DNA from: Hordeum vulgare subsp. vulgare
Taxonomy: Eukaryota > Streptophyta > Magnoliopsida > Poales > Poaceae
Assembly: GCF_904849725.1 (NCBI RefSeq)
Contig: NC_058521.1
Span: forward strand, 426,764,676-426,828,675
Length of the DNA stretch: 64,000 nucleotides
Direction: 5' to 3'
The position numbers were made by a program, and so were the translations under genes. The notes beneath the pieces were generated by a model. That model had not been told where the DNA came from. It was given only the letters and a program-made list of their open reading frames with translations, and did no database searches. Positions 1 to 11,710 of the stretch are shown in pieces (the first letter of the stretch is position 1; each line of letters opens with the position of its first letter).

Positions 1-1430
1 AAAGTCGCACTCGGAGACTTAGCTGCGACCCAGAGTCGCCTAAGTAAAAACTCTCTCTCTGAGTGTGCACTAAAAGTCGCACCCGGGGACTTAGCTGTGA
101 CCCAGAGTCGCCTAAGTAAAAACTCTCTCTCCGAGTGTGCACTAAAACTCGCACTCGGGGACTTAGCTGCGACCCAGAGTCGCCTAAGTACAAACTTGCT
201 CCGAATGTGCACTAAAAGTCGCACTCGGGGACTTAGCTGCGACCCAGAGTCGCCTAAGTAAAAAACTCGCTCCAAGTGCGCACTAAAAGTCGCACTCGGG
301 GACTTAGCTGTGACCCAGAGTCGCCTAAGTACAAACTCGCTCTGAGTGCGCACTAAAAGCCGCGCTCGGGGACTTAGCTGCGACCCAGAGTCGCCTAAGT
401 AAAAAACTCGCTCCGAGTGCACACTAAAAGTCGCACTCGGGGACTTAGCTGCGACCCAGAGTCGCCTAAGTACAAACTCGCTCCGAGTGCACACTAAAAG
501 CCGCACTCGGAGACTTAGCTGCGACCTAGAATCGCCTAAGTACAAACTCGCTCCGAGTGCGCACTAAAAGTCACACTCGGGGACTTAGCTGCGACCCAGA
601 ATCGCCTAAGTACAAACTCGCTCCGAGTGCGCACTAAAAGCCGCACTCGGGGCCTTAGCTGCGACCCAGAATCACCTAAGTACAAACTCGCTCCGAGTGC
701 AAGCTTACAGTCGCACTCGGGGACTTAACTGCGACCCAGAGTCGCCTAAGTACAAACTCGCTCCGAGTGCGCACTAAAAGCCGCACTCGGAGACTTAGCT
801 GCGACCCAGAATCGCCTAAGTACAAACTCGCTCCGAGTGTGCACTAAAAGTCGCACTCGAGGACTTAGCTGCGACCCAGAATCGCCTAAGTACAAACTCG
901 CTCCTAGTGCGCAATAAAAGCCGCACTCGGGGACTTAGCTGCGACCCAGAATCGCCTAAGTACAAACTCGCTTCGAGTGCGAGCTTACAGTCGCGCTTGA
1001 GGACTTAGCTGCGATCCAAAATCGCCGAAGTAAAAAGCTTCCTTCGAGTGTATCCTAGAGATCCACTCGAAGGCTTAGCAGATCCTCATGGAGGCTCATG
1101 TGGATGTGAAGACAACTGACAACTACATGAGTAGCCACTCGCTCCGAGTGCGAACTTACAGTCGCACTCGGGGACTTAGCTGTGATCCAGAATCGCCTAA
1201 GTAAAAAAGTTTCCTTCGAGTGTATCCTAGAGATCCACTCGGAGGCTTAGTAGACCCTCATTGAGGCACATGTGGATGTGAAGACAACTGACAACTACAC
1301 GAGTAACAACTCGCTCCGAGTGTGCACTAAAAGTCGCACTCGGAGACTTAGCCGCGACGAAGAGTCGCCTAAGTAAAAGCTCGCTCCGAGTGCACACTCG
1401 GAGACTTGGCAGACCCTCATTGAGGCTCAT
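1..1430 (+). repeat. Tandem array of a ~70 bp unit in the T1 3' UTR
   Basis: About fifteen head-to-tail copies of a unit near 70 bp run to about 1040. Each holds the blocks ACTTAGCTGCGACCCAGA, GTCGCCTAAGTA, CTCGCTCCGAGTG and GCACTAAAAG. From about 1040 to 1430 the order loosens, and a longer unit containing GAAGACAACTGACAACTACA recurs near 1100, 1270 and 1440. Copies differ by scattered substitutions. No reading frame is conserved across copies. Arrays like this are typical of Tat-element 3' UTRs and can seed satellite DNA. Confidence 0.9.
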
Positions 1431-1700
1431 GTGGATATGAAGACAACTGACAACTACATGCTCCGCATGTTTGCCACTGGCTTCACCAAGAAACGCCAAA
1501 CAAAAACCATGACCCAAAATCGTGTCAAAAAAAAATTTGGTGAAAGAAGAGCAACATATTCGATTCGAATTCAAAGTTGGATCTACGATAGTCGGCTCGG
1601 TGTGGATCAAGCTTATCCACACCGAACCACGAATGTGACGGCCAACATCAGTGGCCAAAGTTTGATAAAGATACCACTCGGCATACCAAGGTAAAGTTTT
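1431..1700. other. Spacer between repeat array and antisense gene
   Basis: This is unique-looking T1 sequence between the last divergent repeat unit and the stop of the antisense gene. Short ORFs exist on both strands but resemble nothing I recognise and overlap the repeat array. It is best read as 3' UTR sequence of T1. Confidence 0.5.
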
Positions 1701-4700
1701 TCAAGCGTCATCAGGACTGGCACCGGGACTGGCAGGCTCCACAAAGGTGTCAAGGTCGATCCCGTCCGCGATACGAGTGGCTGTCTCAAGGAAGGTCTCC
1801 ATGAAATCTTCGAACCGAAGCTTCTTGGTGTTGGCGACCTGCAACGCCTTCAATTTTTCTTCGAGAGCTTCCTTGAAGTGCACTCGGACCAGCGACAGTG
1901 CCACGTCTGCACCACAACGAGCGGCAGACTTCTTCCATGCCTACACTCTGTTCGGGACGTCCTCCAGCCGAGTCATCAACCCTTCTATTTCCCGCCGGGA
2001 ATCGTCTTCGGGCCACAGCTCCTTGTCGATCTGGCCGATGACTTCTCTCGGGCGTCCAATGAAAGGTCCCACTTTGCCAAGGCGAAAAGGCGCTCAGAGC
2101 AAGTCCCAATTGGCTTCGTCGCCGAGTGGAACGTTGGGAACAACCGACCGCTCAATGTCAGCTACTTCAGCCTCAGCGTCCAGACAAAAATCTGCAAAGA
2201 AAAGACGAGCAGAAAGTAAGCGCAGAATGAACTACAAAGTCAAGAAGCACTCGGCAAAAAGCTTACCAGCGAGCAGTGCAATCATCTTCCTTGCCCAGTC
2301 GCTGACGTACTTCTCCTGCGAAATGCACCGACTGTTCATCAACTTCATCTGACCCATCAGTTCCGTTCTTTGCTTGCCCATTTTCTCAATTTCGGCCACC
2401 AATGCCTTGTTGGTCTCCCGGGACTCCTCCAAAGACTTCTCTCAGTCCGCAAGAGCCCCCTTCACACCAGCCAAGTCCTTCACAGCCGCCTCCAATTCCG
2501 CAGCAAGCTGAATCTTTTCAGCCTTCAGAGCATTGTACGCGGATCCCATTTCGCAAGTCTTCTACCAAATCAGCGCAAAGGGAAGATCAGACACATTCAG
2601 CAAGGAAAACAAACAAAGCTCAAAGTTCTTCAGACCCCTGCCGATGCAAGCAATCGACAGCGGTCTCGGGGACTACACCCAGTGGGTTCACTAAGAGTGA
2701 CCCCATTGGCATGAAGCTCGAACAGGCCGGCCCTATTGAGCTACATGACAAACAGACAAGACTATGAGACTACTATTACCCGACCTGAGTAACACTACTC
2801 TCGGGGACTACACCCAGTGGATGCACTCGGAGTGCCCTCATTGGTACCATTCAGATAGATCAACTCTGATCTGATCAGGTCACGGAAAATGCATATAAAG
2901 ACAACTACCGGTGCAAGCACTCGACAGAAGTCTCGGGGACTACACCCACTGGGTTCACTCGAAGTGAACCCACTTCAAAATAATCCTACTGTATCCGAGT
3001 ATATCACTTAAATCCCCAGTGGGTTACAAGAGGAAAGTAAACACTTACTAGCGCACTTACTCGGATATCGTCCCGGAGCTCCAAACTTCTCTTGTACAAA
3101 GACGCGATGGAGTCATACGCTCCCTTGGCATCACCCACCATCAACTCCACCTGCACCAAGGCCTCCTTGGCGGCTCCCACTTGGTCTTCCGGGAGGTGTC
3201 GGGCGTCGTACTGGACGGTCGACGGACCTGGCACGACAGAAGACTCCTTGGGCATCCCAAGTCCCGCTCCAGTCGGTTCCGCCGCGAGGGGCACTGCCTC
3301 AGTCGACGGCATCGTCTCGGTCGGCGGCGCGTCCATGGTGGGAGCAGTAGCAGATGGAACAACCTCAAGGACAGGCGCCAAAGTTGGCCCTGACCCCCTT
3401 TGGTCATCCTCCTCTAGATGAATCACCTCCGAAGGAAGCCCGACTGAACAAAATGAGAGTACAGAAAAGGGCAAGATTAAAGACAGCACTCGCGAAACAA
3501 TAATGCAAACTCTCGGAGTCGTCACAACGTACCTTGCTAGGATGTGGCAGCGTTATTCGTATCCATGGGATCATCGTCCTGGCGCGGCAGAGAGGTGGCG
3601 GAGGTAGCAGCTCTGTCGAGTAAAATCCACTCAACGGATAAGCATCAGTTCAACTAGAGACTGAAGGAAGATGGGAGAACAAGACACTTACGCTGAGGCG
3701 ACTGGAACGGTGATCCTCATCCGAGGCAGAGCTTTCCGAGGCTTGGGCCCGCTAGGTTTGGCCACCTTGGACGGCTGGTCTGTGGGCTCAGCAGCAGCGT
3801 CCCTAGTCCTCTTCACGCTCCGAGCACTCGGAGCCACGGGAGAGGCTGGCGGAGCACTCGGGGCCGCTGGAGGAGCCGGCGGAGCCGCGGGTTCGTGACG
3901 ACGCTTAGTTCAAGGCTCTGATGCTGGAGGTGGCGAGCTCTGCTCACCAACCTCCCCCTCCTCCTCTTCAGTCTCCTCCTCTGTCTCCCCGCTGTCGGAG
4001 ACGTACTCGACGCTGTCCATGCTGCCCTCCTGGCTGCCCTCCTCTTCCTCAGCTGGATTCCCGTTCGAGACGGGGGAATACCAGTTGGTCCACTCCTGCA
4101 CAAAACACAGTCGACAACGCCAGACGTCAGGCGGCGGTACAAGAAAGGCGATAAATCTAAGAAGATTGAAAGCACTCGAAAAGATGTGCTCACCTCATTC
4201 GGAGGAGGATTGTCAGCGCGGAAGGGCTTCACCCGCCGGGCTCCTCGGGGGTTATCGCAAGCGCCTGTGATGCCGGGGACCCACGCTGTCACAACCTCCC
4301 CGGTCACGCATTCTGGGTGAGTCCGAGTGGAATCCTCAGGCCCCACGTAGTGCCACATGGCGTGGTGTCGGGCTTGCAGCGGCTGGATGCGCCGACCCAG
4401 AAAGGTCTCTAGCAAATCTGTGCCGGTGACTCCCTTGCGGACGACAGCTATCAGCGCGTCGACCAGAGGTTGGATCTGGATCTTTTCCACCTTTGAGAGC
4501 GCAAGCTGCCTGGGAGGGGCCGGACGGTCTAGGCTAAAGGGTGGCAACCCAGTCGCAACATTCGGACAAGCTAAGTCCTGGCAGTAGAACCAGGTCGACT
4601 GCAAGTTCCTAGCTGACTCGGACAACTGGAGAGGGGGGTAGCTACTCTTCGTTTTCTTGTGGAAGCCTAAGCCCCCGCAGAGCTGGAGGAGGTGAGTTTT

Positions 4701-5175
4701 ATCGTCCGACTGGCTAAGCTTTTTGACAGTCTGGGACCGAGCGGAAAAGATGTACTTGAAGAGCCCTAGTGGGGGGACATCCAATAAAGCACTCGCAAAG
4801 GGTGACGAATGCGGCAAGATGGGCTATCGCGTTTGGAGGAAAATGATGGAGCTGCGCCCCGAAGTGATTCATAATACCTCTGAAGAAGGGGTGGGGAGGC
4901 AAGGAGAAGCCCCTGAACACGTGGCTGAGCAGCAGGACGCGCTCTCCCTCCTGCGGCACCGGCTCCGTCTCGCCCTCCGCCGGAAGCCTCCACGACTTGT
5001 TGGCAATCATGCCGTGCTCCACATGCTCCACCAAGTCATCTGCCGTCACCGTGGAGGGGAGGAAATCCCCCTGGATCCAACCCGCCGGCAGTGCCCGCTG
5101 TCGCCGCTGAGCAGGGGCCGCCGCTTTCTTCTTCTTCTTCTGCGACTCGAGCTTGCTCGTCTGCCCCTTCGTCAT
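1701..5175 (-). pseudogene. Antisense extra ORF of T1, PF04195 (putative gypsy type transposon) protein, broken
   Basis: This is a multi-exon gene on the minus strand, opposite to its host LTR. The likely start is the ATG at 5173-5175, giving MTKG followed by a Lys/Ala-rich stretch. The first exon has the PF04195-like block (VFRGFSLPPHPFFRGIMNHF, then AHLAAFVTLCECFIG). Later pieces are an acidic Glu/Pro-rich linker (about 3910-4100), an Ala/Pro-rich part (about 3690-3900), coiled-coil-like segments (about 2270-2560 and 3070-3440) and a C-terminal part ending at the TGA of 1701-1703. Damage seen: one extra base in the G-run 4771-4776 shifts the frame, and there are in-frame stops at 2094-2096 and 1941-1943. 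Such antisense ORFs are known in Tat elements; their function is unknown. Intron borders are approximate. Confidence 0.72.
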
Positions 5176-5692
5176 GGTGAAGGCACCAGATCCGCAGAGG
5201 AGGAGAGGAAGGAGGAGGCTTGGAGCGTGCAGGGAGCTACGGGGGAAGCGATGCGAGTGCGAGTAACAAGGGCAGTGCAACAAGAAACCCCCGCTGGAGA
5301 GGCTTAAATAAGCTTCCGACTGGGTCACTAACAAGTGGCCCCGAAATCTTATCCCCCGACCGGCTGCTGCGATATTAGTGGAGAAGATAAAGGCGCGGTA
5401 ATCGAGGCAGCAGAAACTACTCGATGACGATGTCGTCATCCCGCTGAGCACGCGGCAACCGAAATTTGAGGATCCCAGAAAATCCGCCGCTGTCAGTTGA
5501 CCGGTCACATCGAAAGATTCCGCGGAAGCACTCGCTCCCTGACGGTTCATTTCACTGGTATATTCACTCGGATCACTGGTTGAGAGGATAAAATGGATTG
5601 AGGCAAACAACGCCAAAGTCACATCCATACCAGTCGGATCCGTACCCCAGGCATCACTTCATCGTTCCAACCCTGATCCATTCGGGGACTAA

Positions 5693-6251
5693 TGATGGGG
5701 TTATAGTCCCAGGGTAGGGTCATAGGCCTGTCCTATAGGTCCTACCCAAGGACTACCCTTCATAAAGGACAAGGCCCTTAGACAGTTCCGACTGAACTAA
5801 GGACTCCCCCATCATCCTGTCGGTGACGACTCCCCCATCATCAAGTCGGTGACGAGCATTCGGAGCGTATTAAACGTACCGACTGAATTCCACTCTGTAC
5901 ATCGTAACCTCCCTGGAGGGCAACGGTCATACGTTTTCATACACCATTATTAGCATTTAAGGCATACGTTACCTGTAACGTAGGCATTTATTCGCCACTA
6001 TTCCACCCCTGTCCACCGGGCCGTTGTGAAGGGCAGCGCACTCTATATAAGCCGCCCTTCCCCACTGGTGGAGGGGTTGGAATTTACTATAACCCTATAT
6101 TCCACTCGACACTAAGCTCCCAAGAGCACTGAGACGTAGGGCTTTTACCTCCACCATAGAGGGGCCCGAACTCATACAACCTCGCCGTAGCTAAGGCTCT
6201 GCCCATCCTTTCGTACCCTGCACATCTACTATCAGACTTATACCCACGACA
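5693..6251 (+). repeat. 3' LTR of T1
   Basis: This LTR is about 559 bp, starts TGATGGGG and ends CGACA (TG...CA). The preceding TTCGGGGACTAA (about 5681-5692) is a plausible polypurine tract. A TATA box (CTCTATATAA, 6041-6050) is followed by GGGCTTTTACCTCCACCATA, a stretch I associate with the R/U5 part of related grass Gypsy LTRs. No second copy is in the window, so the borders rest on the TG/CA ends and on the abrupt change to GAA/TTC repeats at 6252. Confidence 0.75.
6041..6050 (+). promoter_or_regulatory. TATA box in T1 LTR
   Basis: CTCTATATAA lies about 200 bp before the LTR end. This is the expected place for the start of the retroelement RNA. Confidence 0.55.
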
Positions 6252-8150
6252 GGAGCCCTCCTTCTTCCCCTTCTTCTTATCCTTCTTCTTCTCTCGTCCT
6301 TCTTCTCCATCTTCTTCTCCTTCTTCTTCTCTTCTTCTTTTCGTCTTCTTCTCCTTCTCCTTCTCCTTCTCCTTCTCCTCCTCCTCCTCTTTCTTCTTCT
6401 TCTTTTTCTTCTCCTTCTTCTTCTCTTCCTGCTTCTTCTCTTTCTTCTTCAATTTAGCTTATTTTCCAAAACAAATACATACTTAGCTAATTATCCTCCA
6501 AAATGACATAATTATCTTAGTTAGGTAAAAACATCATAAGAACCTTGGTTAGCTCATTAAAATGACTAATTTAGCTCCAAAATGACATAATAAGCTCAAA
6601 ATGGCATAAGCACCTTGGTTAGCTCATGAATATTATATACTTAGCTTGTTTTCCTCTAAAATGACATAATTACCCCATTTAGCTCCAAAAAGACATATTT
6701 AGTTAATTTAGCTCCAAGAAGAGGAGAATAGGAGAAATGAAAAGAAGGAAGAAGAAGAAGAGAAGAAGAAGAGAAGGAGAAGGAGAAGAAGAAGGAGAAG
6801 GAGGAGAAGAAGGAGAAGGAGTCCTACTTCTCCTCCTCCTTCTCTTTCTTCTTGTTCTTCTTCTTCTTCTCCTCCTCTTTCTTCTCCTCTTTCATATTCT
6901 CCTTACCTTATTTTCCCCAACAATGACATAATTAGCCCATTTAGCTCCAAAAAGTCATACTTAGCTAATTTAGCTCGAAGAAGAGGACATGAGGAGAAGA
7001 AAGAGGAAAAATGAAAAGAAGGAAGAAGACGAAGAAGTGAAGAAGAAGAGAAGAAGAAGGAGAAGGAGAAGAAGAAGGAGAAGGAGCCCTCCTTTTTCTC
7101 CTCCTACTTCTCCTTTTTCGTCTCTCCTCCTTCTTCTTCTCTCCTCCTTCTCCTTCTTCTTCTACTTCTTCTTCTCTTCTTCTGTTCTTCTTCTTCTCCT
7201 CCTCCTTCTCCTTCTCCTTCTCCTCGTCCTCGTCCTCCTCATTCTTCTTCTACTTTTCCTTCTCCTTCTTCTCTTCTTGCTTCTTCTATTTCTTCTTCTA
7301 TTTAGCTTATTTCCCCAACAAAGACATACTTAGCTAATTATCCTCCAAAATGACATAATTAGCTTAGTTATGTAAAACATCATAAGAACCTTGGTTAGAT
7401 CTTAACTTAGCTAATTTAGCTCCAAAATGACATAATAAGCTCAAAATGGCATAAGAACCTTGGTTAGCTCATGAATATTATATACTTAGCTTGTTTTCCT
7501 CTAAAATGACATAATTAGCCCATTTAGCTCCAAAAAGACAAAACTTAGCTAATTTAGCTCCAAGAAGAGGAGAAGAGGAGCAATGAAAAGAAGGAAGAAG
7601 AAGAACAACACAAGAAGAAGAGAAGAAGAAGGAGAAGAAGAAGGAGAAGGAGGATAAGAAGGAGAAGGAGTCCTACTTCTCCTCCTCCTCCTCCTTCTTC
7701 TTCTTCTCCTCCTTCTTCTTCTCCTCTTTCATATTCTCATTACCTTATTTTCTCCAACAATGACATAATTAACCAATTTAGCTCCAAAAAGGCATACTTA
7801 GATAATTTAACTCGAAGAAGAAGACAAGAGGAGAAGAAAGAGGAAAAATGAAAAGAAGGAAGAAGAAGAAGAAGAGAAGAAGAAGAGAAGAAGGAGAAGT
7901 AGGAGAAGAATGAGAAGGAGCCCTCCTTCTTCTCCTTCTTCTTCTCCTTCTTCTTCTCTCCTCCTTATTCTTCTCTCCTCCTTCTCCTTATTCTTCTCCT
8001 TCTTCTTCTCTTCTTCTTTTCTTCTTGTTCTCCTCCTTCCCCTTCTTCTCCTCCTTCTCCTTCTTCTTCTCCTTCTTCTTCTTTTCTTCTTCTTCTTCTT
8101 CTCCTCTTTCTTCTCCTCTTTCATATTCTCCTTACCTTATTTTTCCCAAC
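6252..8150. repeat. Polypurine/polypyrimidine inverted-repeat modules
   Basis: After a TTC-rich tract (6260-6450) come four modules, at about 6718-6900, 6972-7300, 7560-7740 and 7815-8130. Each has a GAA/GGA-rich arm followed by a TTC/TCC-rich arm, with a short turn such as GGAGTCCTACTTCTCC. The modules are separated by similar AT-rich spacers carrying TTAGCTCCAAAA. The large low-complexity ORFs here (runs of Lys/Arg/Glu or Ser/Leu/Phe) are by-products of the repeats. Confidence 0.85.
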
Positions 8151-8810
8151 AATGACATAATTTGCCCATTTAGCTCCAAAAAGACATAATAAGCTCAAAA
8201 TGGCATAAGAACCTTGGTTAGCTCATGAATATTATATACTTAACTTGTTTTCCTCTCAAATGACATAATTAGCTTAGTAAGGTCCGAAATGGCATAAGAA
8301 CCTTTGTTACCTCATAAATGTCAGATAGTTAGCTTATTTCCATCCAAATTGATGTAATTATCTTATTTAGGTCAAAATGGCAAAATAACCTTGGTTAGCT
8401 TAAAAAGGTCATATACTTAGCTTATTTTCTTCCACAATGACATAATAAGCTCAAAAACGTCATATATATGTTGTTGTTCTTCTTCTTCTGACTTTCTTAT
8501 AACCATTTTGCAGATTGGATATACTACATGCATGGAAGCTGGCATTGATGGAGTGTTTTAGTTCTAGTTTTCATTTGAGATGATGAACAATGTGGAATTA
8601 TATGTACATGTATATATGGATGAACAGTATAGGTGGAACTATACTATATATGTATATATATGGATGAAACTTTGTGCTATGAATATGTGTTGTGACATAT
8701 ATATGTGCTATGAATTATATGTGCTATGTATATGTATATGTGTTGTGACCTATATATCATATATGTGCTATGAATTATATATATGTGTGTTGTGAAATAA
8801 CAAAAAAAAC
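8151..8810. other. AT-rich part of CACTA remnant 1
   Basis: This part holds more copies of the ATGACATAATTAGC spacer motif to about 8460. It then passes through TTTTGCAGATTGGATATAC (near 8505) into a TATATGT-rich stretch (8600-8790) with repeated TGTGCTATGAATTATAT. No gene is supported. Confidence 0.6.
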
Positions 8811-8814
8811 TGTG

Positions 8815-9494
8815 ACAATATGGGCTCTTCGCCGTCTGCCGGCTGATGGCAAAGGCCTTTGCCATCACGCAGCGGATGGCAAAGGTGCCACGTGGCACCG
8901 AGTTGTGCAACCTAGGGCAGCAACAGCTAGCCCATATAGGCTCTTTGTCGTCTGCTGCCTTGGGAGGCTGACGACACAGCGGGAGGGAGGCTGACGGCAA
9001 AGGGATGACAAAGAGCCGGTTGGAACAACTATGTGTTGGCCCATATAAGCAGACGGCAAAGAGAGGGAGGGAGGCTAACGGCAAAGAGAGGGAGGGAGGC
9101 TGACGGCAAAGAGAGGGAGGGAGGCTGACGGCAAAGAGAGGGAGGGAGGCAGATGGCAAAGATAGGGAGGGAGGCAGATGGCAAAGATAGGGAGGGAGGC
9201 AGACGGCAAAGATAGGGAGGGAGGCAGACGGCAAAGCCTCCGTTAGCCCTAACGAAGGCGTTGCCTGTCGGCTGTCGTCTAAACATGTTTGCCGTCTACT
9301 TGGCTCCAGAGGCTGACGGCAAAGACCTTTGTCATCCGCTTAAGGCAGACTAACGACAAAGAAGGTGATATGCCGTCGAAAGTAGACGTAGGAACTTTGC
9401 CGACAGGAGGCTGATGGCAAAGACCTTTTTCGTCAGTGGATCACCTCTTTGCCGTCCGTTATGGCAGATGACAAAGAGTCTGATTCCTGTAGTG
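8815..9494. repeat. Subterminal repeats of CACTA remnant 1
   Basis: Many direct and inverted copies of GACGGCAAAG / CTTTGCCGTC occur here. They include about eight copies of a ~28 bp unit (GGCAAAGAGAGGGAGGGAGG) between 9050 and 9235. Subterminal repeats of this sort bind the element-encoded protein in En/Spm-type elements; the same core motif flanks the complete CACTA element here. Confidence 0.8.
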
Positions 9495-10289
9495 TAGCAT
9501 AATTAGCATTGCGATGCGTTCATAATTCTGTCAATTTCCCAACTATGATTTGTTTACCCAAGCATAATTGTTTATCGTCTTTTGGGAGAGAGACATCACT
9601 AGTGAACATCATGTGACTCCGGTCCATATCACAATCATTATTAACACCTCCATCATTTACCGCTTTTATTTACTTTTTTGTTGCAATCACTATTACCTTC
9701 CCCCTTGTGTTTTTATCCTTTGCAAACTACAAGGATGGAGAGATTGACAATCTCTCTGTACTCGTTGGGAGCAAAGTTATTTGTTGCGTGTGGAGGTCCA
9801 TGTCTTCACCTAGCGCCAGGGTGGAAGACACCTACTTGTTGATCCTACGAGTCCTCCTAGTTCGATAAACCTTACAGTTCCCGTGTGAGGGAAAACTTGT
9901 TGCTGACTTCATCTCAACCTCCCACTTGGGGTAACCAACAGGGTGCGAGAAGTATATACATCATCTGATCATCAGGAGTGGCGGGGGATAGATCCCCCAT
10001 GACATCTTTGAAATCTTCTCTCTTCCTCATATTGGGGGAGAATTTCTCCTCCTCATCTTCTTCTTCCTCTTCCTCCAGATTGGAGGGAGCCAATGTCTCC
10101 TCGGATCTAGTGTCCAGTGGACCCTTTGACCGAAGACCCTTTTGGACCTTATTCTTCCCTTTCTTCTTCTCGTCCTACTCCTTTAGAGCCGTGTACGGCT
10201 TCTCTAACAGCATGGCATCCAATAAAGGTGTGATGGGGTCCTCGGGTAAGGGTGTTGGGCAACTGATCTGCTAGTACTTCTTTAGCCAA

Positions 10290-11000
10290 ATCTACAAGGA
10301 CGGGAGAAGGAAGAAAGTGAGCAACTTATTAAAAGGAAGGGATGAAAGCAAAGCTAAAAGCCTTACCGACTCGGTAGGGTTAAATACGGAAATGCTCATG
10401 TCCTCCTGCTCGGCTAGCCAAGTCTCATGTGACTTGAACATCACCTTCCACAATTTCGTGTGGGTAATGCGGAAAAAGTTCCGCACAGTGGCTTGATCGT
10501 CCGGATTATAAGCCTACATCAGGGTGGACCGATGTTGGAAGGGGAGAAGGCGGTGATGCAGCATTACCTGGACCACGCTGGTGAGCTCGACTTTCTTATC
10601 CATTATGACGATGGTTTTCTTTGTGAGCGCCTTCACCTCCATGCCTTCCCCCCAATCTAGGGCCTTCTCCGTCCATGACACAAGTCGGCTGGGAGGACCA
10701 GATCTAAATGTCAGCGGATCTGTCGCTTCCACGATGCACGACTCGGTGATATAGAACCACTATTTCTGCCATGCCTTGACGTTGTTTATGCATGTTCCCT
10801 TTGGCCATTGGACCCAAGTAAGCTTGCCAATCACTGCCCCCCCCCCCAAGATCATGGAAGTCTAGTCCATAGTAGAACATAATACCCCGAACAAAGGGTG
10901 GAAGGGAAAATCTAAGCCCCGTAGGAAATGAGGAATGAAAACTACCCTCTCCCCATCCTTTGGTGTGGGGATAACTTTGTCCTTCTTTGGCGCGCGGTGG
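10290..11000 (-). pseudogene. T2 antisense ORF fragment, PF04195-like
   Basis: Read on the minus strand, about 10990 down to 10830 gives IPHFLRGLRFPFHPFVRGI and a following segment, matching the start of the PF04195 block seen in T1. The frame then enters a C-run (10841-10849) and continues as EATDPLTFRSGPPSRLVSW down to 10292. In-frame stops occur at 10514-10516 and after AWQK near 10760. The middle of the domain is missing compared with T1. No intact start or end is visible. It is a decayed relative of the T1 antisense gene; function unknown. Confidence 0.55.
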
Positions 11001-11710
11001 GCTATGTTCTCCGACAAATAGTTAGATCTCTTCAACTCTAGGATGCCTTTCTCGATTATGCAAGATGCCTCTCACTTGCCTTTCGAGAGAGAACTGGCAA
11101 TGGCTAGACTGGAGAAGGGTTCGAGGAAGTGAAGGGAAGGAGAGAACATGAGCGTTGGAGCCTTGGTGGCTGGGAATAGCAATGTTGATGTGAGATATGG
11201 AAGGTGTGAGGAGGCTATGGTGAAGGTTTTACCTTTTATGAACCGCTGAAATACCAAGAGCCCCACTACTGCACCATGAACTTCACCATTTCTCGATAAA
11301 ATCGTGTGGTTATGCACATGTGGGACAACCCGAATCATAAGCCATATCCGTGGAAAAGAGGGACACGATCTCCGTAATGGAATGTGTTAGTAAAGACGGC
11401 CTTGAACCATGTTTTCATAACGGTTCACACGAATTACCGACCGAGACCTTTCGTTAGAGGGGGTGTTAGGCAAAAAAACACTATTCACGTTTGAACGGTC
11501 GGCCTGGAGATTAAGATTCATCTATGTACACTGAGACCTGTGTGTGTGTATGTGTGTGTGTGTGTGTTTGGAAAGGGGAAGTCATCGGCAACCGAAATAT
11601 TGTCGGCTAAATGTAAGATAAGGAGAACTCGCCTCGCAAGCCGAAGACTTTGGGTACATAAATCAGCCCGAGGTTAAGACTACGGCTTTGTAGGCTAGTT
11701 CGGGGGCTAC
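11000..11710. other. T2 3' region, no gene
   Basis: This is T2 sequence between the antisense fragment and the LTR. It has a (GT)n microsatellite at about 11541-11568 and a CTAGTTCGGGGGCTAC tract ending at 11710 that fits a polypurine tract. No credible coding region. Confidence 0.5.

Larger units (their letters stand above)
1..6251 (+). mobile_element. Tat-lineage Ty3/Gypsy retrotransposon, 3' part (T1)
   Basis: The window opens inside this element. From left to right it shows a tandem-repeat array, a broken gene on the opposite strand, a short purine-rich tract and a complete LTR ending in CGACA at 6251. This order (pol, repeat-rich 3' UTR, extra antisense ORF, 3' LTR) is known for Tat-lineage plant Gypsy elements such as Grande. 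The 5' LTR, gag and pol would lie left of the window. It sits inside CACTA remnant 1, whose GAA/TTC-rich sequence starts directly after the LTR. The lineage is inferred from architecture and the PF04195-type antisense gene, because no pol is visible. Confidence 0.75.
6252..9494 (+). mobile_element. CACTA transposon remnant 1 (3' terminal part)
   Basis: The right end reads ...GATTCCTGTAGTG at 9494. Its reverse complement starts CACTACAGGAATC, close to the terminus of the complete CACTA element at 30626-40745. Internally it has that element's layout at its 30626 side: GAA/TTC-rich blocks, AT-rich spacers with AGCTAATTTAGCTCC and ATGACATAATTAGC, then subterminal GACGGCAAAG repeats. The left part is missing or lies beyond T1, which inserted here. 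No transposase sequence is present. The 3 bp after the end are TAG, and the matching TSD is outside the window. Confidence 0.75.

Noticed and set aside
1..1430. CRISPR-like direct repeats
   Set aside because: Units are adjacent and vary as whole monomers. There are no unique spacers of constant length, and the context is a plant retroelement.
4714..5628. A 304-codon start for the T1 antisense protein at 5628
   Set aside because: The part upstream of the MTKG methionine (5175) is Ser/Leu-rich with no family likeness and runs through probable leader sequence.
6087..8155. Several 64-121 codon ORFs rich in Lys/Glu/Arg or Ser/Leu/Phe
   Set aside because: They are readings of GAA/TTC simple repeats and occur on both strands in mirror form.
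8677..9286. Overlapping ORFs of 64-185 codons with SASLPLFAV-type repeats
   Set aside because: They are produced by the tandem subterminal GGCAAAGAGAGGGAGG units of a CACTA end.
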